This document shows positions 40,498 through 50,597 of a stretch of 64,000 bases of DNA, in pieces; positions within the stretch are counted from its first letter, which is position 1, and every line of letters begins with the position of its first letter. Source of the stretch: Leishmania martiniquensis. Lineage: Eukaryota > Euglenozoa > Kinetoplastea > Trypanosomatida > Trypanosomatidae. The translations under genes were made by a program, and so were the position numbers. Under the pieces are notes generated by a model. That model made no database searches and had not been told where the DNA came from. It worked only from the letters and a program-made list of their open reading frames with translations. The stretch spans positions 528,501 through 592,500 of the forward strand of contig NC_090146.1 in assembly GCF_017916325.1 (NCBI RefSeq), given 5' to 3'.

Positions 40498-42390
40498 ATG
40501 GCAGCCGACGCAGCCAACCCGCAACCAGGGAGCGTGTACCGCGCTGGCCTGCTTGAGCACACCCTGGAAAAGAGGTGGTTTTGCCAGTTCTGCATTGGCA
40601 TTCTGCTTTGCGTGAACAATGGCGCCTGTTTCTGCTTTGGCATTTTCAGTCCTTACATGAAGGGCGAGGGGTTCAGGTACAGCCAGTTTCAGATTGACGC
40701 CGTCTCTACCGTCGGGGTGCTTCTCAGCTACTTTTCTCTGCCGACTGGCTTCTTGTATGATCGCAAAGGTCCTACCGCCACGTTAGTTGCCGGAACACTG
40801 CTCAACGTGACGGGCTGGGCAGGGATGTACTTCATTTTCAGCGGTGCACTGTCCTCCAACACAGTGGTTGTGTCGATCTTTTACGGTTTATCGCAGCTCT
40901 CTGCCAGTTTCTATGAAACAGGCAGCATACTTACCAATTTGAAGTCTTTCTCCTGCTATCGGGGGCGCGTCATCTTGATTCAGAAGACCTTCATGGGCCT
41001 TGGCAGCTCCCTGGTGGCGCAGATCTACATCGCCTTTTTTGAAAAGGAATTTGATGGCATTGCGCCTTTCTTTGCCTTTCTGTGCCTCTACTCGGCTTTT
41101 GCAGGGACATTGGGTGTGCTATTTTTGCGCCTTCCAACCACCGCTACGCGCTGTGTTGGTATCAACGTTGTGGATGCCGATACTTGCGCCCGAGGTGGCG
41201 GCGAGCCGCGCATGTTTGCACTTCCCTTCAACGTCGGGACCGTCATTCTCTGCGTCAGCGTCGCCTTTGTCATGGTCACCTCGCTCGTCGAAAACTATGT
41301 CCACCCCTTGAGTATTCCATGGCGCGTGGTCATCGGATTCGCCACGATCGGCCTTTGCGCCTCTTTCACGGCCATGATCTTCACTACACCGAGCTACGAA
41401 GTGAACCGCCGCCGCGGTGCGAGCGAAACACACATGGGCGGCCCTGAAAACAGGGCATCGGCTGTAGAGGCGTCCGGTTTTGTCCTCTCTCCAGCCGCAG
41501 CTAGGGCAAGCGACGATGCCGTGATGGTCAAGGAGGATGATCGCTGCTACGGCGCCGTAGACGATCTGAGCACGTGCGCTGTGCCGTCGACCGAGGTGCA
41601 GCCCGCTGCTGGGCTGAAAGACGAGTTAGAGGCGTCAGCGATGCCGTCGAAAGCCGAGCCAATGCTACCGCCGGCGGAGCTCGGTGCCGGTGGTAGCGAC
41701 ACGCAGGAGAGTGCTGATGTGTTGAACTCCAAGTCGTTGTGGGAAAACTTACAGTACTGTGAGCTGTGGTTGTTGTGGCTCGTCTGCTTTGGAGCGTGGA
41801 GTGCCATGACGGTGGTGTCGACCAACAGCAGCCATATCTATCAAGCCATTGCACGCGGCACCTTCTCTCTCACCGTCAACAGCGTTTTTGTGTCGATCTA
41901 CGGGGTGGCAAGCGCGGTGGGTCGCATTCTTGTTGGTGCTTTGTACCCCTGCATGGAGCGGCGGCGCATTCATGTTTCCGCATTGTTGCTGGTCGCCCCG
42001 CTCCTCAACATCATCGGGCTGCCACTATTCTTCTTCACCCCAGCTCATTTTCTATTCGTGCCATTTTTCGTGGTCGGCCTTGGCGTCGGCTTCTCCTGGG
42101 GGAGTACGGTGCTCATCGTCACATCCCTCTTCAGCTCGGCGAACTGCGGCAAGCATTACAGCTTTTTGTACACAGCCGGCATGATTTCACCGCTCATCTT
42201 CAACATGGCGCTCTTCGGCCCCCTGTACGATCACTACCAGGCAGAGCAGGGGCACGGGAAGGGGGACTCCTGCGAGGGCGTGATCTGCTTTGCCGTGCCG
42301 TTGATTGTGTGCACGGTGGTGAACCTATTCGCAGCCCCGTCGGCCTACGTGTTTTACAAGCGCACCTCGGCCCTGCTGCAGGTGATGTAG
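40498..42390 (+). CDS. Nodulin-like major facilitator superfamily transporter
   Basis: 630 residues, about 12 transmembrane segments in two blocks (residues about 28-300 and 417-625), joined by a long acidic cytoplasmic loop (about 300-416). The first block has CIGILLCVNNGACFCFGIFSPYMK, LPTGFLYDRKGP (MFS G-x-x-x-D-R-x-G motif between helices 2 and 3) and NLKSFSCYRGRVILIQKT, all characteristic of the nodulin-like MFS group. The second block has GRILVGALYPCMERRRIHV, the repeat of that motif. In Leishmania a protein of this group (LIR1) is reported to act in iron export; other members are uncharacterised, so substrate is not assigned. A clear acceptor at 40473-40474 supports the start. Confidence 0.92.
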   Translation: MAADAANPQPGSVYRAGLLEHTLEKRWFCQFCIGILLCVNNGACFCFGIFSPYMKGEGFRYSQFQIDAVSTVGVLLSYFSLPTGFLYDRKGPTATLVAGTLLNVTGWAGMYFIFSGALSSNTVVVSIFYGLSQLSASFYETGSILTNLKSFSCYRGRVILIQKTFMGLGSSLVAQIYIAFFEKEFDGIAPFFAFLCLYSAFAGTLGVLFLRLPTTATRCVGINVVDADTCARGGGEPRMFALPFNVGTVILCVSVAFVMVTSLVENYVHPLSIPWRVVIGFATIGLCASFTAMIFTTPSYEVNRRRGASETHMGGPENRASAVEASGFVLSPAAARASDDAVMVKEDDRCYGAVDDLSTCAVPSTEVQPAAGLKDELEASAMPSKAEPMLPPAELGAGGSDTQESADVLNSKSLWENLQYCELWLLWLVCFGAWSAMTVVSTNSSHIYQAIARGTFSLTVNSVFVSIYGVASAVGRILVGALYPCMERRRIHVSALLLVAPLLNIIGLPLFFFTPAHFLFVPFFVVGLGVGFSWGSTVLIVTSLFSSANCGKHYSFLYTAGMISPLIFNMALFGPLYDHYQAEQGHGKGDSCEGVICFAVPLIVCTVVNLFAAPSAYVFYKRTSALLQVM

Positions 42391-45300
42391 GAACCTTGGC
42401 CAGCTGCCGTCACATTCGTGGCCTCGGTCAGCCATGTAGCCAGGAAAAAGAAACGTCCAAGCGCAACGGCCGACCGCTTTCGTGGAGACCAGCGTAGTGT
42501 ATGGGTATACGCGTTGGATGGCCAGAGACCGCTTCCCTTATTGTTATTATTACTTACTCTCATCTGTCATGCGCTGCTTACCATTGCTGTGCAAGAGTGT
42601 TTTCTTGGCCTTTGTCTGCATGACCGTGACACGTAGCGGCACTGGTATTGGCAGCGCTACCAGACACTCATCTGGCTCTGGACGCCACTGCTAGAGGTAG
42701 AGGAGAGTACGGAGAAGAACGCAATGATGACGCTTTGGTGTGTCTTTGTTGAGACAGCGAGCACTCGGGCGCCCGCGCAGGAACGGCCGTTTTTCTATAG
42801 TGTCACTCGCTGCATCCAAGGCTCCGCTTCGCCTTTTCCGCTACTCCGTAAGGGTGCCTTTTTTGTGTTGCGCAGTGACGGGCCAGTCGGAAAGAGGACG
42901 GCGGGAAGGGTTAAGGGGAAGGTATTAGCACTCACTCTACTTCTTTGCGAATCAGCACTCTTGACATTGGCCTTTTTTAGGTTTTTTTTACCTTCCCGCT
43001 GACTTATTCAACGCGTCCCTTCTGTCCGCCTTGCGACGTGAGCTCCACTTCACACCGCCCGTCCTGTCACAGGCCCTCCTAGCTCTGCAGGGAAGCCGTG
43101 GTGACATGCATCACCGAAGTGAGGCGCACCCCGTGACTGTTGCATGGCCCTTGCCGTCAGCCCTGCCCACTACCGCCCACAGCTCTGCGGGCCGCATCAC
43201 AGTCGCTACTGATCACTCCATTCGTCACATGATGTCTCACTTGCGGCGCGGATTTGTCTCCCCACGGCAGTGCACAGTGAGGGTCGGCTTTGGAGCGCCC
43301 AAGTGAAGGTGGTGCTTCGCTCATTACATGGATGGCGTCAACTTGAGCGCCGACATCCGCAGCGACCCATCGCTCTGACCTCTCCAACGTTGCAGCTGCG
43401 TGATTCTGTGTCACCACCATAAGTGGTATACGGCATCGGCAGAACATAGCGGGACCTTCTTTGCTTCCTTACACAGACTGTGTGTGTGTGGTGGTGATGG
43501 TGGGGGAATACTGGGTGTCTCCAATGGCACAGGTATAGGAATGCGCGCGCTCTCGTCATTGGAGCAGCGTTCCCGCCACCGAAGGCAAATAGGTGGGACA
43601 ACAGAGAGTTCGTTTTGGCGAGGAATCGTCACCTTGGGGCGATAGGTGGAGTGGAGGGGGGGGAAACAGCAGCGGCTTGCTTCTTTCACTTCTCTTGATG
43701 GGGCTTTGCCACTGAGCAGAGAGAAGAGCGCTCTACCGCACCCCGATGGCTTCTCTGGTCTGCGCCGGTGACTTTCCCGTCTCCCATCGCTCTCGGAGCC
43801 CCCCCCGCTTTCCGCATTTCGCGCCACCCTTCTCCTTTTGTCATAGTGGATGGCGCATACATGTGCTGCACATATCGGAGGGGACGCCAGGCGGTGGTGA
43901 TGACAAAGATGGACAAACGTTTCGGCGTTTTCAGCGGAACTCAGCTCACCCATACGACGCCATCCTTAGGAAATGCTCACCGCGACGTTCACACCGTTGA
44001 CAGCGAGCCTGTGGTTGTGGTACCTGTGGAGATGGGAGAGCAAGACATCTCGGAGGCAAGGCGAACTCGTCGTCGTTGCCAAATACAGGAGCTCATTTTG
44101 CCGAAGAGCATCACGGGTATCATGGGCGTTTATCACACATGTCGTCTCTACTTTGACTATCGACAAAGCCGCGTCGGTCAGTCAGGGTCGTGTGCTGCGG
44201 TGAAAGGAACAGCCTCAATTAGGCAGCTGACGAGGATATCCGCACTGTCAGCGGCGGTGGCGGTGAAGGGAAGGAGACTGCGTTGCTGGGAACCGAAATA
44301 GAGATTCCTTTTCTGAGAGATACCGCCGAGGCTTGCCATGTGACGGAGTGGGTCTTCAAGCGACTGGTTCGACCTATTCGCGACAGCCATGGACTCGCCC
44401 CTGTCCCCTCCGCGGAGGGTGTCTCCGCTGTCACCATAGCTGATCAGACGAGCGATCATGCAGCACACTCAGCGACACGTCCCTGCGTCTCGGAAGGGTC
44501 TCGCGGGTCCGTAGAGGAAGCGATTGTCAGGGTAAACAAGCGCTGACACCGAAAGTCTCCTTGACGTGAGTCCGTTTTCTGCTTTGTGCGTCTCTCAGGC
44601 TTCGCACGAGGGCGAGGGCCGCTCACGTCTCTCTCGCGTCCACTATGCAGCCACAGGGCGGAAAACGTGTACTGACAACTACCACGCTCCCACATTTTTT
44701 TCTTTGAAATGCTACCTTTACCGCCGAAGGAGTCCGGGCCGGCATTTTTATACGTTTTCTGCTGACTTGTTTCAACGCGTGGCCCTGCCAACGTCCTTGT
44801 CGCTGCTTGCACATAATCTTTATGGCATCATAACACGTCCGCACGGGCCACGGGTGACGAGCTCACACTTACACTTACACAGGTTTGCCTCCTCGATTCC
44901 TGTAGCGGCCACCAGCTTGTGTGGGAATCAGGCGCACTGCGCCGACATCTGTAGCAGGGCAGGGCGGGAGTGCGTGCGCAGGTATCATACGGCTGAATTT
45001 TAGTCGCTCGAGAGCGGCATGAAGGCGAACGGAAGCGAGCAGCCACGCCATCGGGGGCAGATTTCCTGATCTCAGTGTCGACCGCAAGTCCCTGCGCGAG
45101 GCACAGTGGTTGCGCATCGTACACTGCCACACTTCTTGCGCCGTCTGTCTCCCTGTCTCTCTCTTGCTCCCCCATCCGCCTACCCAAGAACCTTAAGCTC
45201 GTCGCTTCACCTTTTCCCCTTCTCTTCCGCATACTCGTTTGTGCACCATCGTCTCTCCTCCTCTCTACGCGTCTCCCTCCGGCTTACCTCAACGGGTCTT

Positions 45301-45445
45301 TCCAGGCGATCCGCCTCCTTTTCTGCCGACTCCATACGTAACCTTTTTCCTTTGCTTCGCTGACGGTGTGCTCGTGCGCCAGTGGTGGTGGGGGCGCCGT
45401 ACTTGAAGTTGCTCTGCCATCCCTCTCCCTTCTTCACAGACGGTG
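42391..45445. other. Spacer with a coding-like degenerate tract
   Basis: About 3 kb. Most is pyrimidine-rich spacer. The part from about 43861 to 44546 looks coding-like in two frames and is listed separately. An excellent acceptor (CTCTCCCTTCTTCACAG, AG at 45438-45439) precedes the next gene. Confidence 0.5.
43861..44546 (+). pseudogene. Possible broken gene (two offset coding-like frames)
   Basis: One frame is open from an ATG at 43861 to 44301 and reads as a plausible soluble protein (VDSEPVVVVPVEMGEQDI, then IQELILPKSITGIMGVYHTC). A second frame, open from 44223 after a stop at 44220-44222, reads ADEDIRTVSGG, then LLGTEIEIPFLRDTAEA, CHVTEWVFKRLVRPIRD and ends at 44546. The two overlap by about 80 bases and together would make a single protein only with a frameshift near 44215-44250. 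A pyrimidine tract and AG at 43845-43846 lie just upstream, and the spacer is long enough to have held a gene. No family is recognised. Chance open frames cannot be excluded. Confidence 0.3.
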
Positions 45446-46891
45446 ATGGCAGGCTCACCAACCACGGTGCCGTTTCATGTCGTGACACACAGGCTGAGTT
45501 TTCACGGCGCAACCAACAATTGGCAGGCGGTGGTTAAATGCATCGTGGAGGACGGCAATACCGATGTTTGGTGCTTTCAAGCGACTAGCGCAAGGAACTT
45601 AAGGTCTCTCCCAGATGCTTTTGTGAAGAGCTCCTCAATGGGCCTTGCTTTTGTGAGCCGTAAAGCCTCGGTGCAGCTGCGTAAGGTGGCGTACGTGAAT
45701 ATGGCCCCCTTGTTAGTCGAAGCGGCACAGCGGTGGACAGCCATCGCGGACTCGTTGCCTGTCTCAACGCACCACCTCCGCAAGTTGCAAGTGGTTGTCG
45801 GATTGGCAGCGGTGGATGTAACAGGACCGTGCAGCAGTGGTGAGCGTGCTGCCCTTGGCCGTATTCTCGTTGTGAATGCCGACTTCGAGCGTGTGCGAGA
45901 CTGGAGCACAGACTTTCACAGCAGCCTCGTCCAAGTGCTCTGCTGGCAGGTTTGGGGTGGCGAAAAGAGCTACACTCAGCAGTGGGGCTGCCGGCACGTC
46001 TGCTTTGCCGGTAGCTTTTTTTTCCCTCCGGGCTCCACCCCGTACATGATGTTGACGTCTCGCAGCGGCGGACTGAGGGAAACCCTCGACGCTGTCACTG
46101 TTGTCAAGCCATTCCTTTGCTGCCAATGGAACAAAGACAACGACGGGGCGTGCTCGACTACCAGTGTGTCCTACATGTGCGTCGTGAACGCAGCGGCGCA
46201 GCGGGTCAGTGAGATGCAAGAGCTGCTAGGGATCCGCCTGAAAAATGACGGAGCAGCAGAGATGCGCATCCGCGACTTGAGAGTGTTTCTCTGCTGTAGC
46301 AACACGGGCAGCTGTGATAATGTGGAGCTGATGGCAGAGAGGGAGGACGGTTGGTGGAGATTGGCGAAGCCGCTCGATACGTCCGCCACCCAACACGTGA
46401 TGTTGTGCCTTCAGTGGCCAGCGGAGGGGGTGGACGAGAACGCCACAGACGAATCTCGCCTTCCCGCGTCGACCCTGCGTGTCAGCCTCCTCGTTCGCTC
46501 ACATGGAGTTCTGTCGCCTCGACGTCAGGCGATCGAGAAGGTGAGAGGCGTAGACTCGCCTCTTCTTTCAAGTGTCATGGCGGGTACCTGTGTTGGTGAA
46601 GAAGCACTTTCTGGGAGAAGAGAGCTAGATGCATTGCTGCGCGTTCGCGGGCACGTCTATGAACCAACTACTGACATGGGTGCCGAGTACGGTGAGCCCG
46701 TCATTACAGCCCTCTACAGAACAAACGTCCCCATTCTACCTGGGTGCTACGATTACATATTTGTCTCCACTTACACGGGCGTGACGGTGGAGTCGACGGT
46801 CTCGCACACGACCACAGAATTTGCACAGGAGCAGGTGACAGCACACCTTCCCTTGCATGCGCATCTGGCTCTCCCCAGCGCGACGACATGA
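45446..46891 (+). CDS. Unrecognised soluble protein, 481 aa
   Basis: Codon pattern and balanced composition support a real gene, but I recognise no family. The protein is rich in Val, Ser, Cys and Trp with alternating hydrophobic stretches suggestive of beta structure (QVLCWQVWGG, HVCFAGSFFFPPG, VSYMCVVNAA, FLCCSNTGSC, MLCLQWPAEG). There is no evident signal peptide, membrane helix or coiled coil. The trans-splice acceptor (AG at 45438-45439) lies only about 6 bases before the ATG at 45446, a very short 5' UTR. Either that is real, a minor upstream acceptor is used, or translation starts at a later Met (for example residue 35, MGLAF...). A mediator-, trafficking- or tethering-complex subunit would fit such a cryptic beta-rich protein, but this is only a guess. 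Confidence 0.8.
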   Translation: MAGSPTTVPFHVVTHRLSFHGATNNWQAVVKCIVEDGNTDVWCFQATSARNLRSLPDAFVKSSSMGLAFVSRKASVQLRKVAYVNMAPLLVEAAQRWTAIADSLPVSTHHLRKLQVVVGLAAVDVTGPCSSGERAALGRILVVNADFERVRDWSTDFHSSLVQVLCWQVWGGEKSYTQQWGCRHVCFAGSFFFPPGSTPYMMLTSRSGGLRETLDAVTVVKPFLCCQWNKDNDGACSTTSVSYMCVVNAAAQRVSEMQELLGIRLKNDGAAEMRIRDLRVFLCCSNTGSCDNVELMAEREDGWWRLAKPLDTSATQHVMLCLQWPAEGVDENATDESRLPASTLRVSLLVRSHGVLSPRRQAIEKVRGVDSPLLSSVMAGTCVGEEALSGRRELDALLRVRGHVYEPTTDMGAEYGEPVITALYRTNVPILPGCYDYIFVSTYTGVTVESTVSHTTTEFAQEQVTAHLPLHAHLALPSATT

Positions 46892-47153
46892 GCCTGGCGA
46901 CGTCGCCCCAGCTGGCGAACTGCTGCGCTGAACTGCAGCTCCGTTGTCCTTGCGGTAGTGTGGCGCACACATCTGTTTCGCGTTTTAACATCTCCGCGTC
47001 ACCCCGAACGCGTCTACAGGCGTGCGTAGAGAAAACCATCGCTCATGCGCTTTTGTTGCACTACGGGTCTGCTCAGAAACTGCGCCCTACAGCGCCGCTA
47101 AGAGATGGCGTAGCTCATCGCGGCTTTCCCGGATACAGCGCAGACAAGGACCC

Positions 47154-47513
47154 ATGGTCACGCCCGTCGGCACCGCTGTGCTACGAGGGTACATAGCACA
47201 GCGACCGGGTGCGCATTTACGCTTTGTCTCTGCGAGAGGATTCACAATGAGCTTTGTTGACACTTTTCCGCCGCCGCGCGCCTCTGCGGCGCAGCACTCA
47301 TGCGTGCCTTCCTCTTCCCACCAAAGTCTCTGCAGCCAAACCCAAGGAGGCCATGTGCAGACTTTTGGCGTCCTCGCAAAGTTGTCCCTGCGCCTCTGCC
47401 GCCGCGGTGAGGTGCTTGCCATCATCAATGTGCTAGGCATTACACTGCAGGAAGCGGTAATCTTGGCGAGTACGCGGCACGGGCGCAAACGACCCGACGT
47501 GGGCTGCGCCTGA
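47154..47513 (+). CDS. Possible small Alba-domain-like protein (119 aa)
   Basis: The reading frame has the order of an Alba fold (DNA/RNA-binding, also in RNase P/MRP subunits and trypanosomatid RNA regulators): a first strand and helix start AHLRFVSARGFTMSFVDTF, resembling the Alba pattern of an I-x-V-x-x-G start; a Ser/Gln-rich insert of about 30 residues; then helix FGVLAKLSLRLCRRG and strand/helix EVLAIINVLGITLQEAVILA, which fits the Alba ending in which a G-x-x-I/L-x-x-A-V segment closes the domain. ATG 47154 lies in a CCATGG context, 15 bases after a weak acceptor (AG 47138-47139). It is only about 260 bases from the stop of the previous gene, tight for this genome. The open frame continues upstream to 47022 without improving the match. 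Plausible but unproven. Confidence 0.45.
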   Translation: MVTPVGTAVLRGYIAQRPGAHLRFVSARGFTMSFVDTFPPPRASAAQHSCVPSSSHQSLCSQTQGGHVQTFGVLAKLSLRLCRRGEVLAIINVLGITLQEAVILASTRHGRKRPDVGCA

Positions 47514-48357
47514 CCGAACGAGCCAACTCGGTCCACGCCGAATCACCAAAGAGCTGAGAAACGAAAGGATGTCTGCTCACAAACTAACGGAACTCAAACT
47601 TCTTGAACATTGCCCAGATACTCTGCCGCGACGCAGGTCGTACCGTCAATGCACACAGGCCTCCCTCCGTAGCTGATGCAGCTGCTGCCTCTTACGACCT
47701 CCTTTTCGAGCATCTGCTCATGTTAGCACTCCCGACGTTACCTGCTTCTACCTCTCCGCTTTCTTGAACTTCCTCCCTCTCTTCTACACGTAAACACATC
47801 GCGTCACTCCCGGCCGTGTCAATGCTGCTGTGCTCGACGTCGCACGCGTCTCGGGCATGCGTCAGCTGTCGTTCAAACAAACTTAGAGAGCACAGAGGCG
47901 CATGAGTAGCGTGAGCAAAAATCAGAGTAAAAGAAGAAACCATTGACGCAACACAACGTTGTACTCTGCATCAGCGGTGATGTGTGAGTGTATGTGTGTA
48001 CACGAACGCCCTCACCTCTTTCTCTCGCTCACCTCACTGTGCTCCTAACGTTTCCCTTAATTTTCATTTCCTTCATTGTGCAGTTTTTCCCCTTTCTTTG
48101 TGTGTGTCCTTCCTTTGCTCCCACCGCATTCACAGTTTTTTTTTTTCGTCCTTCAGCGTTCTCTCTACATCGCTGCGGCCCCTCCTCCGCACCTCAAGCG
48201 CACGGGTCTCTGCTGTTGGTCGTATACCTGAGTGTGCATGAATTTAGCCACACTAGCGCACGCGCACACGCACGAAAGACGAAACGGCCCGGCTTGTGCT
48301 CGAAAAGCATCGCCGCACTGGGAGCGTCTTCACCTCTTCCAGGCAGGGCTCAAGTTT
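47514..48357. other. Non-coding spacer with splice acceptor
   Basis: About 840 bases. CT tracts and a poly-T run at 48136-48147; a candidate acceptor CTTCACCTCTTCCAG ends at 48341-48342, with the first ATG after it at 48358. Confidence 0.5.
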
Positions 48358-48960
48358 ATGCGTAGGTCGAAGGATGAGAAGGTAGATGTAGCTGTGCGGC
48401 GTTGTCGGGCGTGGAGCGCGCCCGCGGCGCCGCTTAGCCACATCTGCAGAAGCACCGATGGCTCCTTTGTGGAGCGCGTTGCAGGCGCGATCGCGTGCGA
48501 CCACACCAACCCTCCGCTACCGCCTGCCATCTATCGACTCTTTCCCACACAGACGGCTTTCGCTGTCGTGGACATTCCTTTTACTCCATCGCCGGTGTCC
48601 CCCTCCAATGGAGCGCGACACGCGCCTGGTTCGCCACCAGCAGAGGAAGACAGCGTGGAAGCGCTCAGGGCCGAACTGCTGGCCGCAAAAAATCAGATTA
48701 GGCTGCTGAACACGGCAAGCGCACGCTCCTTCCACAGCTACGCAGCACTGGAGGCTGAGAACGCAGAGCTGAGGGACATCAGCCGACGCCTGCGCGAAGT
48801 AAATGAGGAACTGAAGGCGCGCCTTGCGCAGCGCAATCATGAGGTGGATGAGCAGCTTCACCTCATCTGCGACTTGGAGAAGAAGCTGGAGGAGTTTAGC
48901 CGCATCAACAACGCAGCACACGTAGCAGCGTGCAAATCTCTTAATGGCGATCCGAAATGA
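48358..48960 (+). CDS. Coiled-coil protein, unknown function (200 aa)
   Basis: The C-terminal half (about residues 100-190) is a clear coiled coil with heptad Leu/Ala positions (SVEALRAELLAAKNQIRLLN, then YAALEAENAELRDISRRLRE, then VDEQLHLICDLEKKLEEFSR). The N-terminal half is Pro/Ala-rich and probably disordered, except a short segment YRLFPTQTAFAVVDIPF. The frame is open further upstream to 48232, but the acceptor at 48341-48342 makes 48358 the first ATG in the mRNA. No family is recognised; a structural or cytoskeletal role is usual for such proteins in kinetoplastids. Confidence 0.78.
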   Translation: MRRSKDEKVDVAVRRCRAWSAPAAPLSHICRSTDGSFVERVAGAIACDHTNPPLPPAIYRLFPTQTAFAVVDIPFTPSPVSPSNGARHAPGSPPAEEDSVEALRAELLAAKNQIRLLNTASARSFHSYAALEAENAELRDISRRLREVNEELKARLAQRNHEVDEQLHLICDLEKKLEEFSRINNAAHVAACKSLNGDPK

Positions 48961-50039
48961 TATGCACGTGCTGATGGGGAAGGGGGAGCGCCGCACCCAG
49001 ATATATCGTATACACCTTAGTGTGCGGGAGACGACTCTTGGCCTAGACTGCCCGCGGGTGAAAAAAGTGGTGAGGTTGCATTCTCGTACCTCTCTGACTG
49101 CGCGCGGCAACTGCTATCCGTTTGTTCTCGTCTCTTCTGCGCTCGTCTCTCGTATGGTACTCAGCGGGCCTTTTCCCCCTCCCGGCGCCTCCTTTCGAGC
49201 ACCCGTTGTGCGCATGTGGACTTGTGTGTGTATGGGCGTGCCTACATGTATGTATATAAAATGCCTGTTTGCTTGGGGTGGGTGTGTCGGTATAAGTGTT
49301 TGTGCGCTGTGCATGCAAAGCGCGAGCATGCAAGGTGAGAGCGCGTTGCGGGCCACTTTAATGAAGTTTAAACAAAGATGAACCACAGCGAATGATTAAT
49401 CATTGTGTTCACATCAGGTTCGACAAACGAAGTCAACCTGAAGTGGAGCGAGCGTTATCGGCGGGGTTGCGCGAGTCCACAGAAGAAGACCAACATATGT
49501 TTCCTTCCCTCCAACTTTCTCGTTTTTCTACGCACTGTTTGACTATTTCTCCTCACCAGCGCGTATGCCGTGCCAAGAAGCGGCCAGGTCGGCGCGGAGG
49601 AACCTGTCGTGAGGCGCATTCAAGCCCCAGAAAAACTTAACGAAACGGGTGCGGCCGACGAAAGCATATTCCACGAGATGGGAAGGGGAAGGGCGCACTC
49701 GGCAGTGACCGGCAGAGAGAAATTCACCTGAGATGGCAACGACGAAACGAGCTGCAATCATCGAAGTCTGCGACCACATCCGCAACTCTGCTTGGCGCGA
49801 GCAACCCAGCAGCGTCCTTCCCTCCCCTCCCCGCTCCTTTCTTTTAAAACGACATGGCGCGACCAACAGTAGCGGTCGAGGACGCCACTTCTTTGCCTTG
49901 CCCAAAAACGACAGGGCAAAAGAGAGGTGTCGGTGCGACATCGCTGCCTGTGCCGAACCCCGAACTCCCTCACACCACCCGAAAGGGGCGTAAAGCGCTA
50001 CCTTACAGCGCGTAGCCGGAGACCGGAACGGGCTCCTGT
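48961..50039. other. Spacer between coiled-coil gene and retroelement remnant
   Basis: About 1.1 kb; no gene seen. GT/TATA-rich stretch near 49225-49260. The 3' part from about 49430 may include the decayed 5' region of the retroelement, but no reverse-transcriptase motif is readable. Confidence 0.4.
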
Positions 50040-50597
50040 TTGACCTCTGCGGGCAGGACTGCAGCCACCTACGAGGATGGCACGTACGACGTCATCTGCT
50101 TCACGGACGCGTCGGCCGACGGGTGGGGAGCGGTGGTGCGGTACGCGAACGGCACCACCGACGCCCTGCAGCAGAGGTGGGCCACGGACTTGCACCCGAA
50201 AGGTCGCGTCGGCGAAGGCCCGCCACGCACGCGGGTGCCGGACCCGCTGCCGAACGACGAATACTTCACCGCCAAGCACTCGGCGCACGCGGAGCCACGG
50301 GCCGCGATGCTGTGCCTGCAGTACCTGATGGCGCACGGGCTGGTCGCGAGAAGGGGCCCGACCATGCGCATGGCGGTGGTCACGGACCACTTTGCGATTG
50401 TGCGGGCGCAGCGGAAGCACAACGGCTTCGGCGGCATCGGCAGAGGGTACTGCCTGAACCGCCTGTACGCGTACACGACGGCCCTCTACTTTAACGAGCG
50501 CGTGCAGGTGGTGTTCTTTTACATCGCCGGCCAGGTCAACCCCGCGGATGAGCTATCACGCAATTTCGCCGACGACGGCGGTACGACACGGGGGTGA
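50040..50597 (+). pseudogene. RNase H domain of a TATE-like (DIRS-type) retroelement, truncated
   Basis: Reads as a retroelement RNase H domain: YDVICFTDASADGWGAVVR (first catalytic Asp), HSAHAEPRAAMLCLQYLMAH (catalytic Glu), MAVVTDHFAIVRAQRK (second Asp), then VVFFYIAGQVNPADELSRNF, where the GQxNPAD-LSR ending is a hallmark of DIRS/Ty3-type RNase H. This fits TATE elements, DIRS-like retroelements with a tyrosine recombinase known at telomeres of Leishmania (Viannia) and relatives. The reverse transcriptase that should precede it is absent upstream. The frame ends at a TGA at 50595-50597 within a run of five G; shifting one base there restores coding sense. So the element is 5'-truncated and frameshifted. 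GC content is higher than in neighbouring spacers. Confidence 0.85.

Noticed and set aside
46744..47196. 150-codon + frame overlapping the end of the 481-aa gene
   Set aside because: Overlaps a better-supported gene and lacks consistent protein character; an ATGA stop/start overlap at 46888-46891 exists but is not a kinetoplastid translation mechanism.
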